Part shown: piece by piece, positions 22,201 to 29,766 of the stretch | Layout: each line of letters begins with the position of its first letter | Numbering within the stretch: position 1 is the first letter of the stretch | Source of the DNA: CAZGOM01 sp964542875 | GTDB lineage: Bacteria; Planctomycetota; Phycisphaerae; Phycisphaerales; Phycisphaeraceae | Reading direction: 5' to 3' | Assembly: GCA_964542875.1 (NCBI GenBank) | Contig: CAZIWA010000010.1 | Span: 11,871 to 75,870 of the forward strand | Length of the DNA: 64,000 nt | Translations under genes and position numbers: made by a program | The notes under the pieces: generated by a model | The model's input: the letters and a program-made list of their open reading frames with translations, nothing else | Database searches by the model: none | Told to the model about the DNA's origin: nothing

Positions 22201-24604
22201 TAGTGCCGGGGCCGCTGCCCGAGTACGCCAGAATGTAGCCGCCGTCCGTTGTGCCCACGACAGAGGGATATTGGGCGTTTGCGCCGTATGCAATGGTCTG
22301 ATCGACAGCCGCATTGGTGAATGCACCGTTTTGATCGTAGACCTGGGTGCAGATTGATTGAGTGCCGGCGCCGTTGTCACGCTGCCATGCTGCGACAAAC
22401 CCGCCTGTATTCAAGGATGTCAAAGTGACGCCGTACTGATAATCAGCAATCGAGCCAGGGTCGAGGATGAATTCCGCCTCCACGGCGGTGCCGTCGCTTT
22501 CAAAGACCCGAGCATAGACGCCATTGGAGTCCAGCTCACCGTCGCCTTCCCACGCGACAACGAATCTGCCGCCGGCGAGTCCGGTGACGGTTGAATTGTA
22601 TTGAGCAGTTCCGTCAAAGGAATTCACGGTGATGACGGCTCCGACGGTACTTCCGGTGGAATCAAAGCGCTGAGCCTGGATGTCACCGCCGCTTGAGGAG
22701 TTGTCCCATGTGACGACGAATCCGCCGTTGGACAATGCCGCGGCGTCGGGCTTCCAAAGAGAGCCGGCTGGACCCTGCATAAGAACGATCTCGCTGCCGG
22801 ACGCGGTGCCCGCAGAGTCGTAGACGCGGCCCATGATGGATCGGGTTGAGTCCGCGTTGGTTTTGCTCCAAACCAGAATGTAGCCGCCGCCGAGCAAAGG
22901 AACGGACGACACTTCCTCGTCCTGCGAGACATCGGTCGTGGAATTCACCACTTGCTGTGGAGAGTGCATGTAGATTCCCGCGTATGCCCGGGCATCTACT
23001 TGGACAGAGGCATAGGTGATCATGCCGGCTTCATCTTCGGCAGAGAACTTAACGGTCACCCGGCCATTTAATGATTGATCGTTAAGACCGATATTGATTC
23101 CAGTGGCGGAAGATGAGTAGGCAAATAAATCGTTCGCGTTGGAAACGGCGGTGTAGATTTCGTAGACCGGAGCATACGTCGTGAAAGTCAGAAGTCCGGT
23201 GCCTGTGTAGTCGTCCGTGAAAAGGCTGGCGAAGTCCAAGTTCGCCGTGGTAGCGCCGCCTTCGACGGTGAGATTGATGGATGTGGGGCCGGTGTAGACG
23301 GGAGCCTGGTTGGGCGCAACGGCGTAGGCACGGGCCTGAATGACACCGTTGGGACCTGCCGCGGAATGGGCCGCCACAACGACGTATTCGCCGTCTGAGT
23401 TCATCGAAAGAGCCGGAGCTCCGTTATTGGATGAAATGAGGGCCTGGTTGGAGCCGCTGGCCACACCGGCATTCGAAAAAGCCTGAGTTGTAATCTGCGA
23501 GCTGGTGGTGTCTCCCCAAGCAATAACAGTGCCGCCGTCATCATCCATTCCGATACGCGGCCGCTGAGGAGCCCCGGCATCAGTGTTGACCTTAAACCCA
23601 ACGGCAAGCGCTGTGCCGGTGCTGTTATACAAGCGCGCGAAAACATTCTGGTCTGTTTTCCAAGTGACGCCGAAGCTGCCGTCGCCCGCCATATCCGTGC
23701 TTGAGGATTCCGTACCGACGACGTTGTTCGCGCTGACTGTGAACTCCGAGCCATTGGCGGCGACACTGGCTTGAAAGCGACGGGCAGCGATCGTGGCAGT
23801 CTTTCCGTAAACAAGAGATGAAAACGAAACGACAAATGTGCCGTTATCGGCCATGCTGATGCTTGGGGCGGTTTGAGCAGCAGTCGTGTATTGATTGACA
23901 AGCACATCACCCGTCAAGCTCGAGCCTGATGAGTTATATCCCTTCACAAAGATGCCAACACCGCTTCCATCGGCTCCGGCCGCATCCTCCCACACGACGA
24001 CAAACGAACCATCACTCTTCATGGCGACGTCCGGGTTTACCTGTTCGCCGGTGGTGAAGTTGTTTACCCGAAAAGTGGAACCGATTACTTTCCCTGTCGA
24101 GTCGTAGCGCTGGGCAAAAATATCTTGCACGATTGCGCCCAAATCCGAGTTCCATACCACAACAAAGCCTTTGTCACCTGCAACCGCGACTGCGGGGTTT
24201 GTCTGGCTTGAAAAGGTGGAGCCAACCAGAAACGAGCCGCCGATCGGCGTCTGATCCGAGTCATACCGGCGTGCGTAGATGTCAAAATCAGTTCCGTTGT
24301 GTTCCTGCCAGACCGCAACAAACGACCCATCGTCATTCATGGCGACATCGCTTGCACTGACTGTCGAGTTATTGCTATCGACGATGATCAGGTCGCCCAG
24401 TACAGGTCCGACAGCGAGCATCTGGCGCGCTTCGAGGGCCTCAAAAGCGTTGGCCAGCCGCAAGGAGCGGTCGGATTTATCGGCGAGAAAATGCTCAATC
24501 CTGCTCAGGAGGGTGCGGCCGCGGGCCAGCAATCCGGAGGGGGTGAGCATGTTTTTAGAAAAAATAGAACCAGCACCACGGACGGGGTTGATAGAGGAGA
24601 CCAT
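14354..24604 (-). CDS. Giant secreted/surface protein with LEPR-XLL-like motif, propeller-like units and six Ig-like repeats
   Basis: This ~3,416-residue product is the largest in the window. The N-terminal 65 residues include FEALEARQMLAVG, a LEPR-XLL-like motif shared with the 3326-8998 protein. Then follow several blocks of ~50-residue units (DGSFVAVW...IYARRYDSxGxxxG) separated by cadherin-like or putative Ig segments with the pattern 'L..LF.DD......L.F'. Near residue ~2590 there is an Ig-like pair (YEGACLVGIGSV...LKAQAFDG) and at the end six ~108-residue repeats of the type IIGMSGYTVPL...MAVRFGTQI...ATSxITITQSxTDPL. The last ~830 residues match the C-terminal architecture of the smaller paralogue. 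I start at the ATG 24604, next to an in-frame TTG. No membrane anchor or C-terminal sorting signal is seen. Confidence 0.85.
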   Translation of the reverse strand: MVSSINPVRGAGSIFSKNMLTPSGLLARGRTLLSRIEHFLADKSDRSLRLANAFEALEARQMLAVGPVLGDLIIVDSNNSTVSASDVAMNDDGSFVAVWQEHNGTDFDIYARRYDSDQTPIGGSFLVGSTFSSQTNPAVAVAGDKGFVVVWNSDLGAIVQDIFAQRYDSTGKVIGSTFRVNNFTTGEQVNPDVAMKSDGSFVVVWEDAAGADGSGVGIFVKGYNSSGSSLTGDVLVNQYTTAAQTAPSISMADNGTFVVSFSSLVYGKTATIAARRFQASVAANGSEFTVSANNVVGTESSSTDMAGDGSFGVTWKTDQNVFARLYNSTGTALAVGFKVNTDAGAPQRPRIGMDDDGGTVIAWGDTTSSQITTQAFSNAGVASGSNQALISSNNGAPALSMNSDGEYVVVAAHSAAGPNGVIQARAYAVAPNQAPVYTGPTSINLTVEGGATTANLDFASLFTDDYTGTGLLTFTTYAPVYEIYTAVSNANDLFAYSSSATGINIGLNDQSLNGRVTVKFSAEDEAGMITYASVQVDARAYAGIYMHSPQQVVNSTTDVSQDEEVSSVPLLGGGYILVWSKTNADSTRSIMGRVYDSAGTASGSEIVLMQGPAGSLWKPDAAALSNGGFVVTWDNSSSGGDIQAQRFDSTGSTVGAVITVNSFDGTAQYNSTVTGLAGGRFVVAWEGDGELDSNGVYARVFESDGTAVEAEFILDPGSIADYQYGVTLTSLNTGGFVAAWQRDNGAGTQSICTQVYDQNGAFTNAAVDQTIAYGANAQYPSVVGTTDGGYILAYSGSGPGTNPQGVYLLRFSSGNALIATTEVTDSAPGARERIKLASLNLSRVVVTWQGNGYGDDSAILARVYDQNLGVITQEFRANSFGTDTQFNPTAVAYGAQGGFSLIWSGQTSEASLNTNISQQVFSTRIKPGISSSFNPQAVITVQADKGFVLDLSTVFVNDWIGSGFGDLSVDTYVAAAATDAFGQSIITGYTFDGLSLAMSFSTSTTGDIVIDFSVQSASGPLVLQTSITVHVESTESLIPGEVLEVGSAPDTIYASASVKLSDDRSVLVWSVPGFGVYGRFMGLDGTFSGSEFKLSDNADLLYPDLSLTPTDDGGFLLTSITLLSSVHSVVAQRFDSAGALTKDYGAIAAADTDIQVYSPIIQTLSTGGFVTAWTQWDQAQKHYSLKAKIFDANGVVVTSLFDVIDSKEAQGGNASITELANGNFVVSWVGIVDENPDHIGAQIFSSVGVPIGTNFTVSQQNFSELGTPEVVALSTGGFAVTWQAKQDLTAFDTNNVYARAYYADGSPVSSEFVVNQTTSGEEVLPSIAALSDGNFVIAWNNESKDVSASIFNSYGVRIQSEFVVVQSTLGIGGYRSKLSALGAQKFFVSWNEDTTTIQGEVYEFVAVPVVGPYVIGDVTPRTIHSDQSTYSLDLHKLFADDAYSTDALHFSVVITSSWGEETYDDVTLTDGVLVLDLINQSNGDLNISVTATDPDTLSATADITVRVRGTQGIIPGDVPTVIGSVPGYRNNSALLSDGRSIVVWSASGVGLYGSFIDASGNAVGSPMLLQSNTEPSIPLPYTVSVTANQTGGFVLGWETLGSTGNSDLAVQVFDSTGVPQSAILYPDPFSTINLNAYAPEVQTLSNGDFVVTWVGEVVAFHEGNPYTVAVLYGKNYDAAGNATSSIYEITSGRSSYESSSITALSNGTFLVAWDDWYGTGEGVSGRLYYNKGNAVGDSFSMSALDFGSVNLPQTTPLSTGGFAVTWYGQAQGSSHTDIFVSIFSADGTALHQNIVVNAPTSTNQSNAKIASLADGNFVVSWYSAEGYLAVQVMNQDGVSLDGSHIVSGLTPWTNTLSSFGSTGFLVIWNSVDLEGRTYDFAPIPNDHPVASPIPTVLLSEDGYSSGFDLTSYFTDDQESSADLTYSIISVVNGGVIDYSLTGSLLEIAPVDGEIGVATMTVRATDRLGAFTDAQVYIAISASPDRVFYPLGPASIANVTQNFQMYPDVASAADGSYVMVWEAVGGPAGEGQIVGRRYSASGTALGAEFNINTLGGASMKPSVAMAWDGSFIVTWTMDGDIYARRFDNTGSALGSQFVVNADVVGDQGNASISAANDGRFVVAWEDSVSGFSIGKAQLFNSDGTVNGKTITLSDGIIDTKQIDIAVSMDSDTGSFWAVWSGESADDMGDIYARYYTDSGKFGSQFQVNTTTEGCQCDPAISVNSSGQLAIVWTGSYTDGEQIFAQLYQNGSAIGSEFIPSIEGSPYSDYADVGIAADGSFTVSWIDRGDDYNTYTVFVRNYDAIGTAAAPLLVSQDPERVYVFSTRIAVAPDGRFVVAWYDQDETVAISSRVYVPDYQLTAFPVNDVKIALGTSEHSYDLWDAFVYQMGNNLLTFTVENNTNPSLFGTDIASDGYLNLFMTPDQLGSGTFTIRATTPMGIYKEVAFTAEVAPLIATITLNDTDAGKIISGNLYDSGLFGDFSVTFIGLNGVKGGSILADFSFDLLAIDSKSPDSHGDFSITITGTPGKAAITFTGINECGCPINGVLYVNVLDTVSPEFEGFKAIPTVASATVGSVDIFFSEAIDTSSFNWESMILSRDGSANLIDASTGAGLTLTLVNAASHRYRVGGLAALTSHIGDYVLTLVDGAVKDLGGNVMGQGGDIDWRMRAAVPSAPTLSSYSEGVPGSGYTSSSTPTLVGTGTPGSTIHIYEGACLVGIGSVADNGTYSVVVDGLSVIDGDHTLKAQAFDGLGGATGYSANYTIHVFTFTPEITSITTFSGAQVEPVKQVQVRLNIAAAPGSFTWEKLLLTRNGGDNLTTSAITVIQSGSDPLLYTITIPYTITAEAGDYQLAVDGPNIQAMTLAAYTGGYTAWTMKPVIIGMSGYTVPLVNPLAYMAIRFGTQIDPGTFDWNDVMLTRDGGGNIATSGITITQSSADPLVYLINLPASLVSAKGAYVLKVNGAGIHTPGAAPFANNAQGAWSMNAAIIGMSGYTVPLSVPLAIMSVRFGTQINTSTFDYNDLQLTRNGGSNIATSAMTITQSATDPLIYNISLPLNLVSPEGSYVLKVLGANIQTQTGGGTFSNNAQGAWSMLPAIVSIPTYPTTQFVSPVNTLAVRFGTAINPATFNWGDITLTRNGGGNLATSAIVIAATADPLVYNISLPNALVSEAGVYLLKVTAGGILTPGGTSLVHDVQSTWTMRPAIIGMSGYTVPLNNPLAYMAVRFGTQINQGTFDFNDLQITRNGGPNLTSSAVTITQSGTDPLVYLINLPASMVSEAGSYVVKVLGAGIQTLVGATPLANNAQGAWTMNTVIIGMSGYNPSTLSNAAVRFGTQVKAGTFDWSNLELTRNGGGNLADNTITITQSGTDPLVYMINIPTGLMATPGAYTLKVLGADIESIYNINFVNNTQAIWTILPI

Positions 24605-24929
24605 CAAGATTCTTTCAAAAAGCGGACTTTTTTCGTGAAATGCAATTAAATCAGACGCGCCGACCGAGATGAATCAGGAACCCACGCAATGTGGAGCGCA
24701 CAATCATAACAGTTTATATACAAACGTCCACAATCCATAATATCGGCTTAAAAAGAGACTTACGCCTAAAACAGTGGTGTATGAATGAAAATAAATGCAA
24801 GAAGAGAAACCCGTTGAGCGAGGAATTACCCAACTCCAAGGGCTCATCATCCCGAGATCAGATTTGGATTAATTTCAGGATATTTTGGAGCGACAAAACA
24901 TGGTTTACACGCCCCTCACCACGACAGAG
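24605..24929. other. AT-rich upstream region of the giant gene
   Basis: No gene is supported. On the minus strand there is a possible -10 (TATGAT) at about 24707-24712, with TTGTGG upstream at a long spacing of 19 bases, and a near-palindromic GTTTGTATATAAAC between them. This could be the promoter of the 3,417-residue gene, at low confidence. Confidence 0.3.
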
Positions 24930-24966
24930 AAAAGCCAGGCTCCGCTTGGCGCAGGGCCTGGCTTTT
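24930..24966 (-). terminator. Relic copy of the giant-gene terminator
   Basis: Stem AAAAGCCAGGC (24930-24940) with GCCTGGCTTTT (24956-24966). It sits 22 bases after the stop codon of the relic repeat, and its sequence resembles the terminator at 14294-14327, so repeat and terminator were probably duplicated together. Confidence 0.65.
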
Positions 24967-24987
24967 GGGTTTTGATGAACCATGGGA

Positions 24988-25317
24988 TCAGGAAATGGTC
25001 CACACGGCCTGGATGTTGTTGACGAAGTTGAGGCTGTGGATCGACTCGATGTTCGCACCAAGAACCTTGAGGGTGTAAACGCCGGGAGTGGCAATCAGGC
25101 CCGTGGGGAGTTGGATGAAGTAAATCAACGGGTCCGTCCCGGACTGCACGATGCTGATCGTGCTGGTGGCCAGATTGCCGCTGCCGCTGCGGGTGAGTTC
25201 CAGGTCAGTCCAATCGAACGTGCTCAGATCAATCTGAGTGCCAAACGAACGGCCATGTAAGCCAGCGGGCTAACCAGCGGTGTGGTGTAACCAGACAGGG
25301 CGCATGGTCCAGTTGCA
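24988..25317 (-). pseudogene. Relic of the last Ig-like repeat of a third giant paralogue
   Basis: Read on the minus strand, the sequence encodes one repeat ending in VNNIQAVWTIS-stop, nearly the same as the terminal repeat of the 14354-24604 protein (VNNTQAIWTILPI). Compared with the homologous segment at ~14915-15010, the relic lacks one base in the 'CAAACCGGACC' block near 25247 and has a net deletion of 14 bases near 25295. Both disrupt the frame; their sum is 15. No start codon or upstream portion remains. This is a broken 3' end of a paralogous gene, with its terminator. Confidence 0.75.
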
Positions 25318-25525
25318 TGACGAAAAAACCATGCCTGAATCACTCCGATTGAGTGTTGTTATTGACTGCAGCGGTTAGTTTAGACCCCGAAACAAAGTGG
25401 AAGTAACCCCTGAAACGGAAGCAGAAACGTGATACCCACTCGTTATATCTTTGGCGAACGTTCCCGCAGAGGGCAAGGCGCCAGCGCCTGAGCCGGTTTT
25501 TGCGCCCCCTGCTACAATCCCGCAC
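25318..25525. other. Intergenic region before the ymdB-like gene
   Basis: No gene supported. An upstream in-frame TTG at 25451 would extend the ymdB-like product by 25 residues of no family resemblance. Confidence 0.3.
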
Positions 25526-26356
25526 ATGACCATTCGAATCGTGATGTTCGGCGATATTGTCGGCAAGCCCGGCAGGCAAGCCGTAGCCCAGCTCCTCCCC
25601 TCCATCCGTGAGCGTTACAAGCCAGACCTTGTGCTTGCCAATGCGGAAAACGCAGCATCCGGCTCAGGATTGCTGCCGGAGCATTACCACAAGCTCAAAG
25701 CTGCGGGCATCGACGGGATTACCCTCGGTGACCATGCGTTCAGGAAGTTTCAGGTGATTGAAGTGCTGGAATCCCAGCCGGACCTGATCCGCCCCGCCAA
25801 CTTGCCCGTAGGCGCACGCGGCAAAGGATGGATGCGGCTGGACCTGCCCAAGACTTCCGCAGCCCCGGGCAGACATCTTTATGTGATCACCGTGCTGGGG
25901 CGCATCTTCATCAATCTGCCGGCTGATGACCCGTTTGCGGCGGTCGATAAGCTGCTGGCGCAGATTCCCGAAAAGCGCCCGATGGTGATTGTCGAGATTC
26001 ATGCCGAAGCTACCAGCGAAAAAGCCGCGGTGGCGTGGCAGTTTGATGGACGGGTTTCCGCGGTGCTGGGGACACACACCCACGTAGCGACCGCGGATGC
26101 GCGCGTATTGCCTTCGGGCACCGGATTTATGACCGATCTTGGCATGTGCGGGCCGTTTGAATCCATCCTGGGACGGGATATCGACCGGGTGCTTACCTTC
26201 ATGACCACGGCGATGCCGACGACGTTTGATGTCGCGGAGAAAGATCCGCGGGTCAACGGGGTGTATCTGGAGATCAACCCTGAGGACGGCAAGTGCAGAA
26301 AGATTGAGCGGTTTGAGTTCCTTGCGGACGACAGAAAGCCGCCGTTCACTGCGTAA
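25526..26356 (+). CDS. ymdB: YmdB-family metallophosphoesterase (TIGR00282)
   Basis: The 276-residue protein belongs to the family of B. subtilis YmdB, a 2',3'-cyclic nucleotide phosphodiesterase that influences motility and biofilm decisions. Metal-site blocks are visible in order: MFGDIVGKPGR (D10), NAENAASGSG (E41), VEIHAEATSEK, LGTHTHVATAD and TDLGMCGP. The usual GNHxWD block reads GDHAFR (D69, H70), so the metal-bridging Asn is replaced by Asp while the His is retained. Start at 25526 was chosen because the beta-strand with GDIVG normally begins within the first ten residues. It is followed 83 bases later by hsp20 on the same strand. Cytoplasmic. Confidence 0.88.
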   Translation: MTIRIVMFGDIVGKPGRQAVAQLLPSIRERYKPDLVLANAENAASGSGLLPEHYHKLKAAGIDGITLGDHAFRKFQVIEVLESQPDLIRPANLPVGARGKGWMRLDLPKTSAAPGRHLYVITVLGRIFINLPADDPFAAVDKLLAQIPEKRPMVIVEIHAEATSEKAAVAWQFDGRVSAVLGTHTHVATADARVLPSGTGFMTDLGMCGPFESILGRDIDRVLTFMTTAMPTTFDVAEKDPRVNGVYLEINPEDGKCRKIERFEFLADDRKPPFTA

Positions 26357-26439
26357 GGGACGGAATTCAGGCGCATCATCCATTCACTTTGCCGGGTTGG
26401 CCCGGCTAGAATGAGAATGTAAAAGAAGGAACCGTCGCC

Positions 26440-26871
26440 ATGGCCGAACGAGACGATTTTGAACAAGCCGGTCAGCAGATGAGTCAGTTGATCAACAGCC
26501 TTTGGCAATGGCATGAGGGGGACTTTTGCCCCGTTGAAAGCTGGGCGCCGCCGATCAACGTTTATCAGTTGGCAGACTACGTGGAGATGTGTGTTGATCT
26601 CTCCGGGGTGGACCCGGCGACGGTGCAGATCAGCGTGGAATCCTTCCGGGTGATGATCCGAGGCGTGCGGCTGGCACCGGAACCCAAGCTGACGGGTGTG
26701 CAGGCCCAGGTGCGCATCCTGGCCATGGAGATCGACCATGGCCCGTTTTGCCGGCTGGTGGACCTCCCTTTCGCCGTCAGCAACCGGCGAATGACATGGG
26801 ACTATGAAGACGGCATCCTCAGGCTGAAAGTCCCCATCGCCAGACCCGGGCCAAAATCCATCCGAGGATAA
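26440..26871 (+). CDS. Hsp20/alpha-crystallin family small heat shock protein
   Basis: The 143-residue product has an alpha-crystallin domain from about residue 45 to 138: INVYQLADYVEMCVDLSGVDPATVQISVE, then VMIRGVR, FCRLVDLPFAVSNRRMTWDYEDGILRLKVPI. These are typical strand patterns of Hsp20, including the final 'GIL.L.VP' block. Such proteins hold unfolded proteins in the cytosol without ATP. It lies 136 bases upstream of lon on the same strand, which fits a proteostasis module. An A/G-rich AAAGAAGG precedes the ATG. Confidence 0.88.
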   Translation: MAERDDFEQAGQQMSQLINSLWQWHEGDFCPVESWAPPINVYQLADYVEMCVDLSGVDPATVQISVESFRVMIRGVRLAPEPKLTGVQAQVRILAMEIDHGPFCRLVDLPFAVSNRRMTWDYEDGILRLKVPIARPGPKSIRG

Positions 26872-26993
26872 ATCCTCAGAATCATTCTTCAGGCCCGGTG
26901 GCAATTTCCCTCCCACGTGCATTGAATGAAGCAGTCGCAGCGACTCACAGCAATGCTTCCCTAAAAGCGACTCAAAATAGATTGCAAGATCAG

Positions 26994-27001
26994 AAAAGGA
27001 G
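26994..27001 (+). promoter_or_regulatory. Ribosome binding site supporting the TTG start of lon
   Basis: AAAAGGAG at 26994-27001 lies 6 bases before TTG 27008. The first in-frame ATG (codon 23 of this frame) lacks a comparable site, so the TTG start is preferred. Confidence 0.7.
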
Positions 27002-27007
27002 CCGGTT

Positions 27008-29677
27008 TTGGCAAGCCGGAAGAACAATAAATCAGGCGGTTTTGAGGAGCTTATCCTCCCCGCGGAAATGACTTCACTGGATAAACCCCCGGAAGGCAAC
27101 CCCATGCCCTCAGGCATCATCCCGGGCCAGCCGGGAGTGACTGCACCCAGCATTCCCGATGTGCTGCCTATTTTGCCCATCCGTGGCCAGGTGATTTTCC
27201 CCGGCACCGTGATGCCGCTGACCATTGGCCGAAACGCCAGCCGCCAGCTTCTGGATGAAAACCTTCCCAAGTCCAAGATCATCGGCGTTCTGACGCAAAA
27301 AGAAGAAAAAGACGAAGACCCCGAGCCCGACCAGCTCTACAAAGTCGGCACGGCGGTGATGGTGCTGAAGCTCATCCGGCAGCCGGATGACACCGTTTCG
27401 CTGATCATCCACGGGCTGCGCCGGATCGAGGTGAAGGAATACACGCAGACCAAGCCGTACCTGCGCGCCCGGGTGCAGACGCTGGCCGACACCGCCGCGA
27501 CGGGGAAGAACTTCCAGGCCGCGGTGAACCAGTTGCGGGAATCTGCACGGCAGCTCATTGAAATGGCCCCTAACGCGCCGGAACAAGCCCAGACCGTGCT
27601 GATGAACATCGACGAGCCGGGCAACCTGGCCGACTTCCTGGCGGCGAACCTCAACCTGGACATTCAAGCCAAGCAGGACCTGCTGGAAGAAACCGACATC
27701 GCCAAGCGCCTGCGCCTGGTGCATCATCATGTGTCCACGCAGCTTGAGATCGTGAAGCTGCAGCAAAAGATCCAGCAGGACGTGCAGTCTTCCATTGGCG
27801 ACACGCAGCGACAGTATTACCTGCGCGAACAACTCAAAGCCATTCAAAAAGAATTGGGCGAAGACACCGAGCAAGGTGGAAATTCGCAAGTTCAGCAACT
27901 GCGTGAAAAGCTTCAAAAGGCCAGCCCGCCTCAGAAGGTGATGGATGAAGCCGAGCGTGAACTGGGCCGGCTGGCGAACATCCCCGCGGCCAGCCCGGAG
28001 CACTCGCTGATCGTCACTTATCTGGAGCTCATCGCCGGTCTGCCGTGGTCCAACAAGAGCCAGGATAATCTGGACCTTGAGCGCGCCCGGAGAATCCTTG
28101 ACCGGGATCATTTTGATCTGGATAAGGTCAAGCGCAGGCTGATTGAATATCTCGCCGTGCGTAAGCTCAACCCTGAAGGCCGGGGCCCGATCCTCTGCCT
28201 GGTGGGGCCGCCTGGCGTGGGCAAAACGAGCCTTGGCCAGTCGATTGCCGATGCCTTGGGCCGGCAGTTCGCACGGCTCTCCTTTGGCGGCATCCGCGAT
28301 GAAGCGGAAATCCGCGGGCACCGGCGCACGTACATCGGAGCCATGCCCGGACGCATCATTCAGGAACTGCGTCGGGCCGGCACGGCCAACCCGATCATGA
28401 TGCTCGACGAAATCGACAAGCTCGGCAGCGACTTCCGGGGCGACCCGGCCAGCGCCCTGCTGGAAGTGCTTGACCCCCGGCAGAACCACGCGTTTGTCGA
28501 CCGTTACCTGGACCTGCCCTACGACTTGTCGCAGGTGATCTTCATCGCCACGGCAAACTACGTGGGCAACATCCCCCCTGCTTTGCTGGACCGGATGGAG
28601 CTTATCGATATCCCCGGCTACACCGACGAAGACAAGCTGCAGATCGCCCAGCGGTACCTGGTGCCCCGGCAGCTTAAGGAAAACGGGCTCTCACGCAGCC
28701 ACTGCCTGTGGACGCCGTCGGGCATCCGAAAGGTCATTGCTGACTACACACGCGAGGCCGGCGTACGTGAACTTGAGCGTCAAATCGGCTCGGTCTGTCG
28801 TTCAGTGGCTTCGCAAATCGCCCATGTGGCCAAACCCATTCCCGTGACAAAACAGGAAACCCAGGAAACGCCCGTCAGCGATACCCCGGGCCCTGATCGG
28901 CCTGAAAACAAGAAGAAAAAGCCTAAGGGCAATGGATTAATCATTCCCGCGGGCACGCACTACACCATCGACGCCAAGCACGTGCGCAAAACGCTGGGTT
29001 CGGAAAAGTTTTTCCGTGAAAGCGACGAGAAGATCACCACCCCCGGATTGGTGATCGGACTGGCCTACACGCCCGTGGGCGGCGAGATTCTTTTCATCGA
29101 GGCTGCGCTCTACCCCGGCAAGGGTGGCGTGATTCTCACGGGCCAAATCGGCGATGTGATGAAGGAATCCGCCACGGCGGCGCTGAGCCTGTTTAAGTCG
29201 CGTGCGCAGGACTACGGCTTTGATTCACGCCAATTGGCCGACAAGGACCTGCACATCCATGTGCCTGCGGGCGCGGTGCCCAAAGACGGCCCCAGCGCCG
29301 GCATCGCAATGTACACCGCGATCGCGTCGCTGCTGCTGAACAAACCCGTGAAGCAGCACCTGGCGATGACGGGTGAAATCACCCTTCGCGGGCGCGTGAT
29401 GCCCATCGGCGGCGTGAAGGAGAAAACCCTCGCTGCGATGCGCGCCGGCGTACGCACCATTTTGCTGCCGGAAGAAAACCGGCGGGACATGGAAGACGTC
29501 CACCCGACCGTGAAGAAAAAGTGCGAGTTCAAGTTCGTCTCCCAGGCCGAGCAGGTGCTGCATGAGGCGCTGGGGGTTGAGCCGCCCGTGAAAAAGCCGG
29601 TGAAGAAGTCGCCCGTGAAAAACAAGCCGGACCTCACCGGACACGGGCATGACGGCCGGCAAAATGCACGGATGTAA
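27008..29677 (+). CDS. lon: ATP-dependent Lon protease
   Basis: The 889-residue cytosolic protease degrades misfolded and regulatory proteins. Order of domains: N-terminal LAN domain (residues ~55-250, starting LPILPIRGQVIFPGTVMPL), coiled coil, AAA+ module with P-loop GPPGVGKTS near 400 and Walker B MMLDEIDKLG, then the serine-lysine protease domain with PKDGPSAGIAM (Ser near 762) and GGVKEKTLAAMRAG (Lys near 803). Unusual parts are a ~45-residue Pro/Lys-rich linker between the AAA+ and protease domains (around residue 625) and a Lys/Pro-rich C-terminal tail. Translation starts at TTG. It follows hsp20 and ends in a hairpin. Confidence 0.96.
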   Translation: MASRKNNKSGGFEELILPAEMTSLDKPPEGNPMPSGIIPGQPGVTAPSIPDVLPILPIRGQVIFPGTVMPLTIGRNASRQLLDENLPKSKIIGVLTQKEEKDEDPEPDQLYKVGTAVMVLKLIRQPDDTVSLIIHGLRRIEVKEYTQTKPYLRARVQTLADTAATGKNFQAAVNQLRESARQLIEMAPNAPEQAQTVLMNIDEPGNLADFLAANLNLDIQAKQDLLEETDIAKRLRLVHHHVSTQLEIVKLQQKIQQDVQSSIGDTQRQYYLREQLKAIQKELGEDTEQGGNSQVQQLREKLQKASPPQKVMDEAERELGRLANIPAASPEHSLIVTYLELIAGLPWSNKSQDNLDLERARRILDRDHFDLDKVKRRLIEYLAVRKLNPEGRGPILCLVGPPGVGKTSLGQSIADALGRQFARLSFGGIRDEAEIRGHRRTYIGAMPGRIIQELRRAGTANPIMMLDEIDKLGSDFRGDPASALLEVLDPRQNHAFVDRYLDLPYDLSQVIFIATANYVGNIPPALLDRMELIDIPGYTDEDKLQIAQRYLVPRQLKENGLSRSHCLWTPSGIRKVIADYTREAGVRELERQIGSVCRSVASQIAHVAKPIPVTKQETQETPVSDTPGPDRPENKKKKPKGNGLIIPAGTHYTIDAKHVRKTLGSEKFFRESDEKITTPGLVIGLAYTPVGGEILFIEAALYPGKGGVILTGQIGDVMKESATAALSLFKSRAQDYGFDSRQLADKDLHIHVPAGAVPKDGPSAGIAMYTAIASLLLNKPVKQHLAMTGEITLRGRVMPIGGVKEKTLAAMRAGVRTILLPEENRRDMEDVHPTVKKKCEFKFVSQAEQVLHEALGVEPPVKKPVKKSPVKNKPDLTGHGHDGRQNARM

Positions 29678-29705
29678 GCAGGATCGTCGAATGATGCGAT
29701 AAAAG

Positions 29706-29736
29706 CAGGAGGCCCGCGGATTCCGCGGGCCTCCTG
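29706..29736 (+). terminator. Hairpin between convergent lon and araC-like genes
   Basis: CAGGAGGCCCGCGGA (29706-29720) is perfectly complementary to 29722-29736. The T-tract is weak (ATGTTTCTGG), but the position between two convergent stop codons fits a bidirectional terminator. Confidence 0.6.
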
Positions 29737-29766
29737 ATGTTTCTGGATTATGTGTTGCCTCAAAGC

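Noticed and set aside
24608..24929. A promoter TTGTGG-19-TATGAT for the 3,417-residue gene
   Set aside because: The -35 match is poor and the spacing is long, so it is only listed as possible in the intergenic note.
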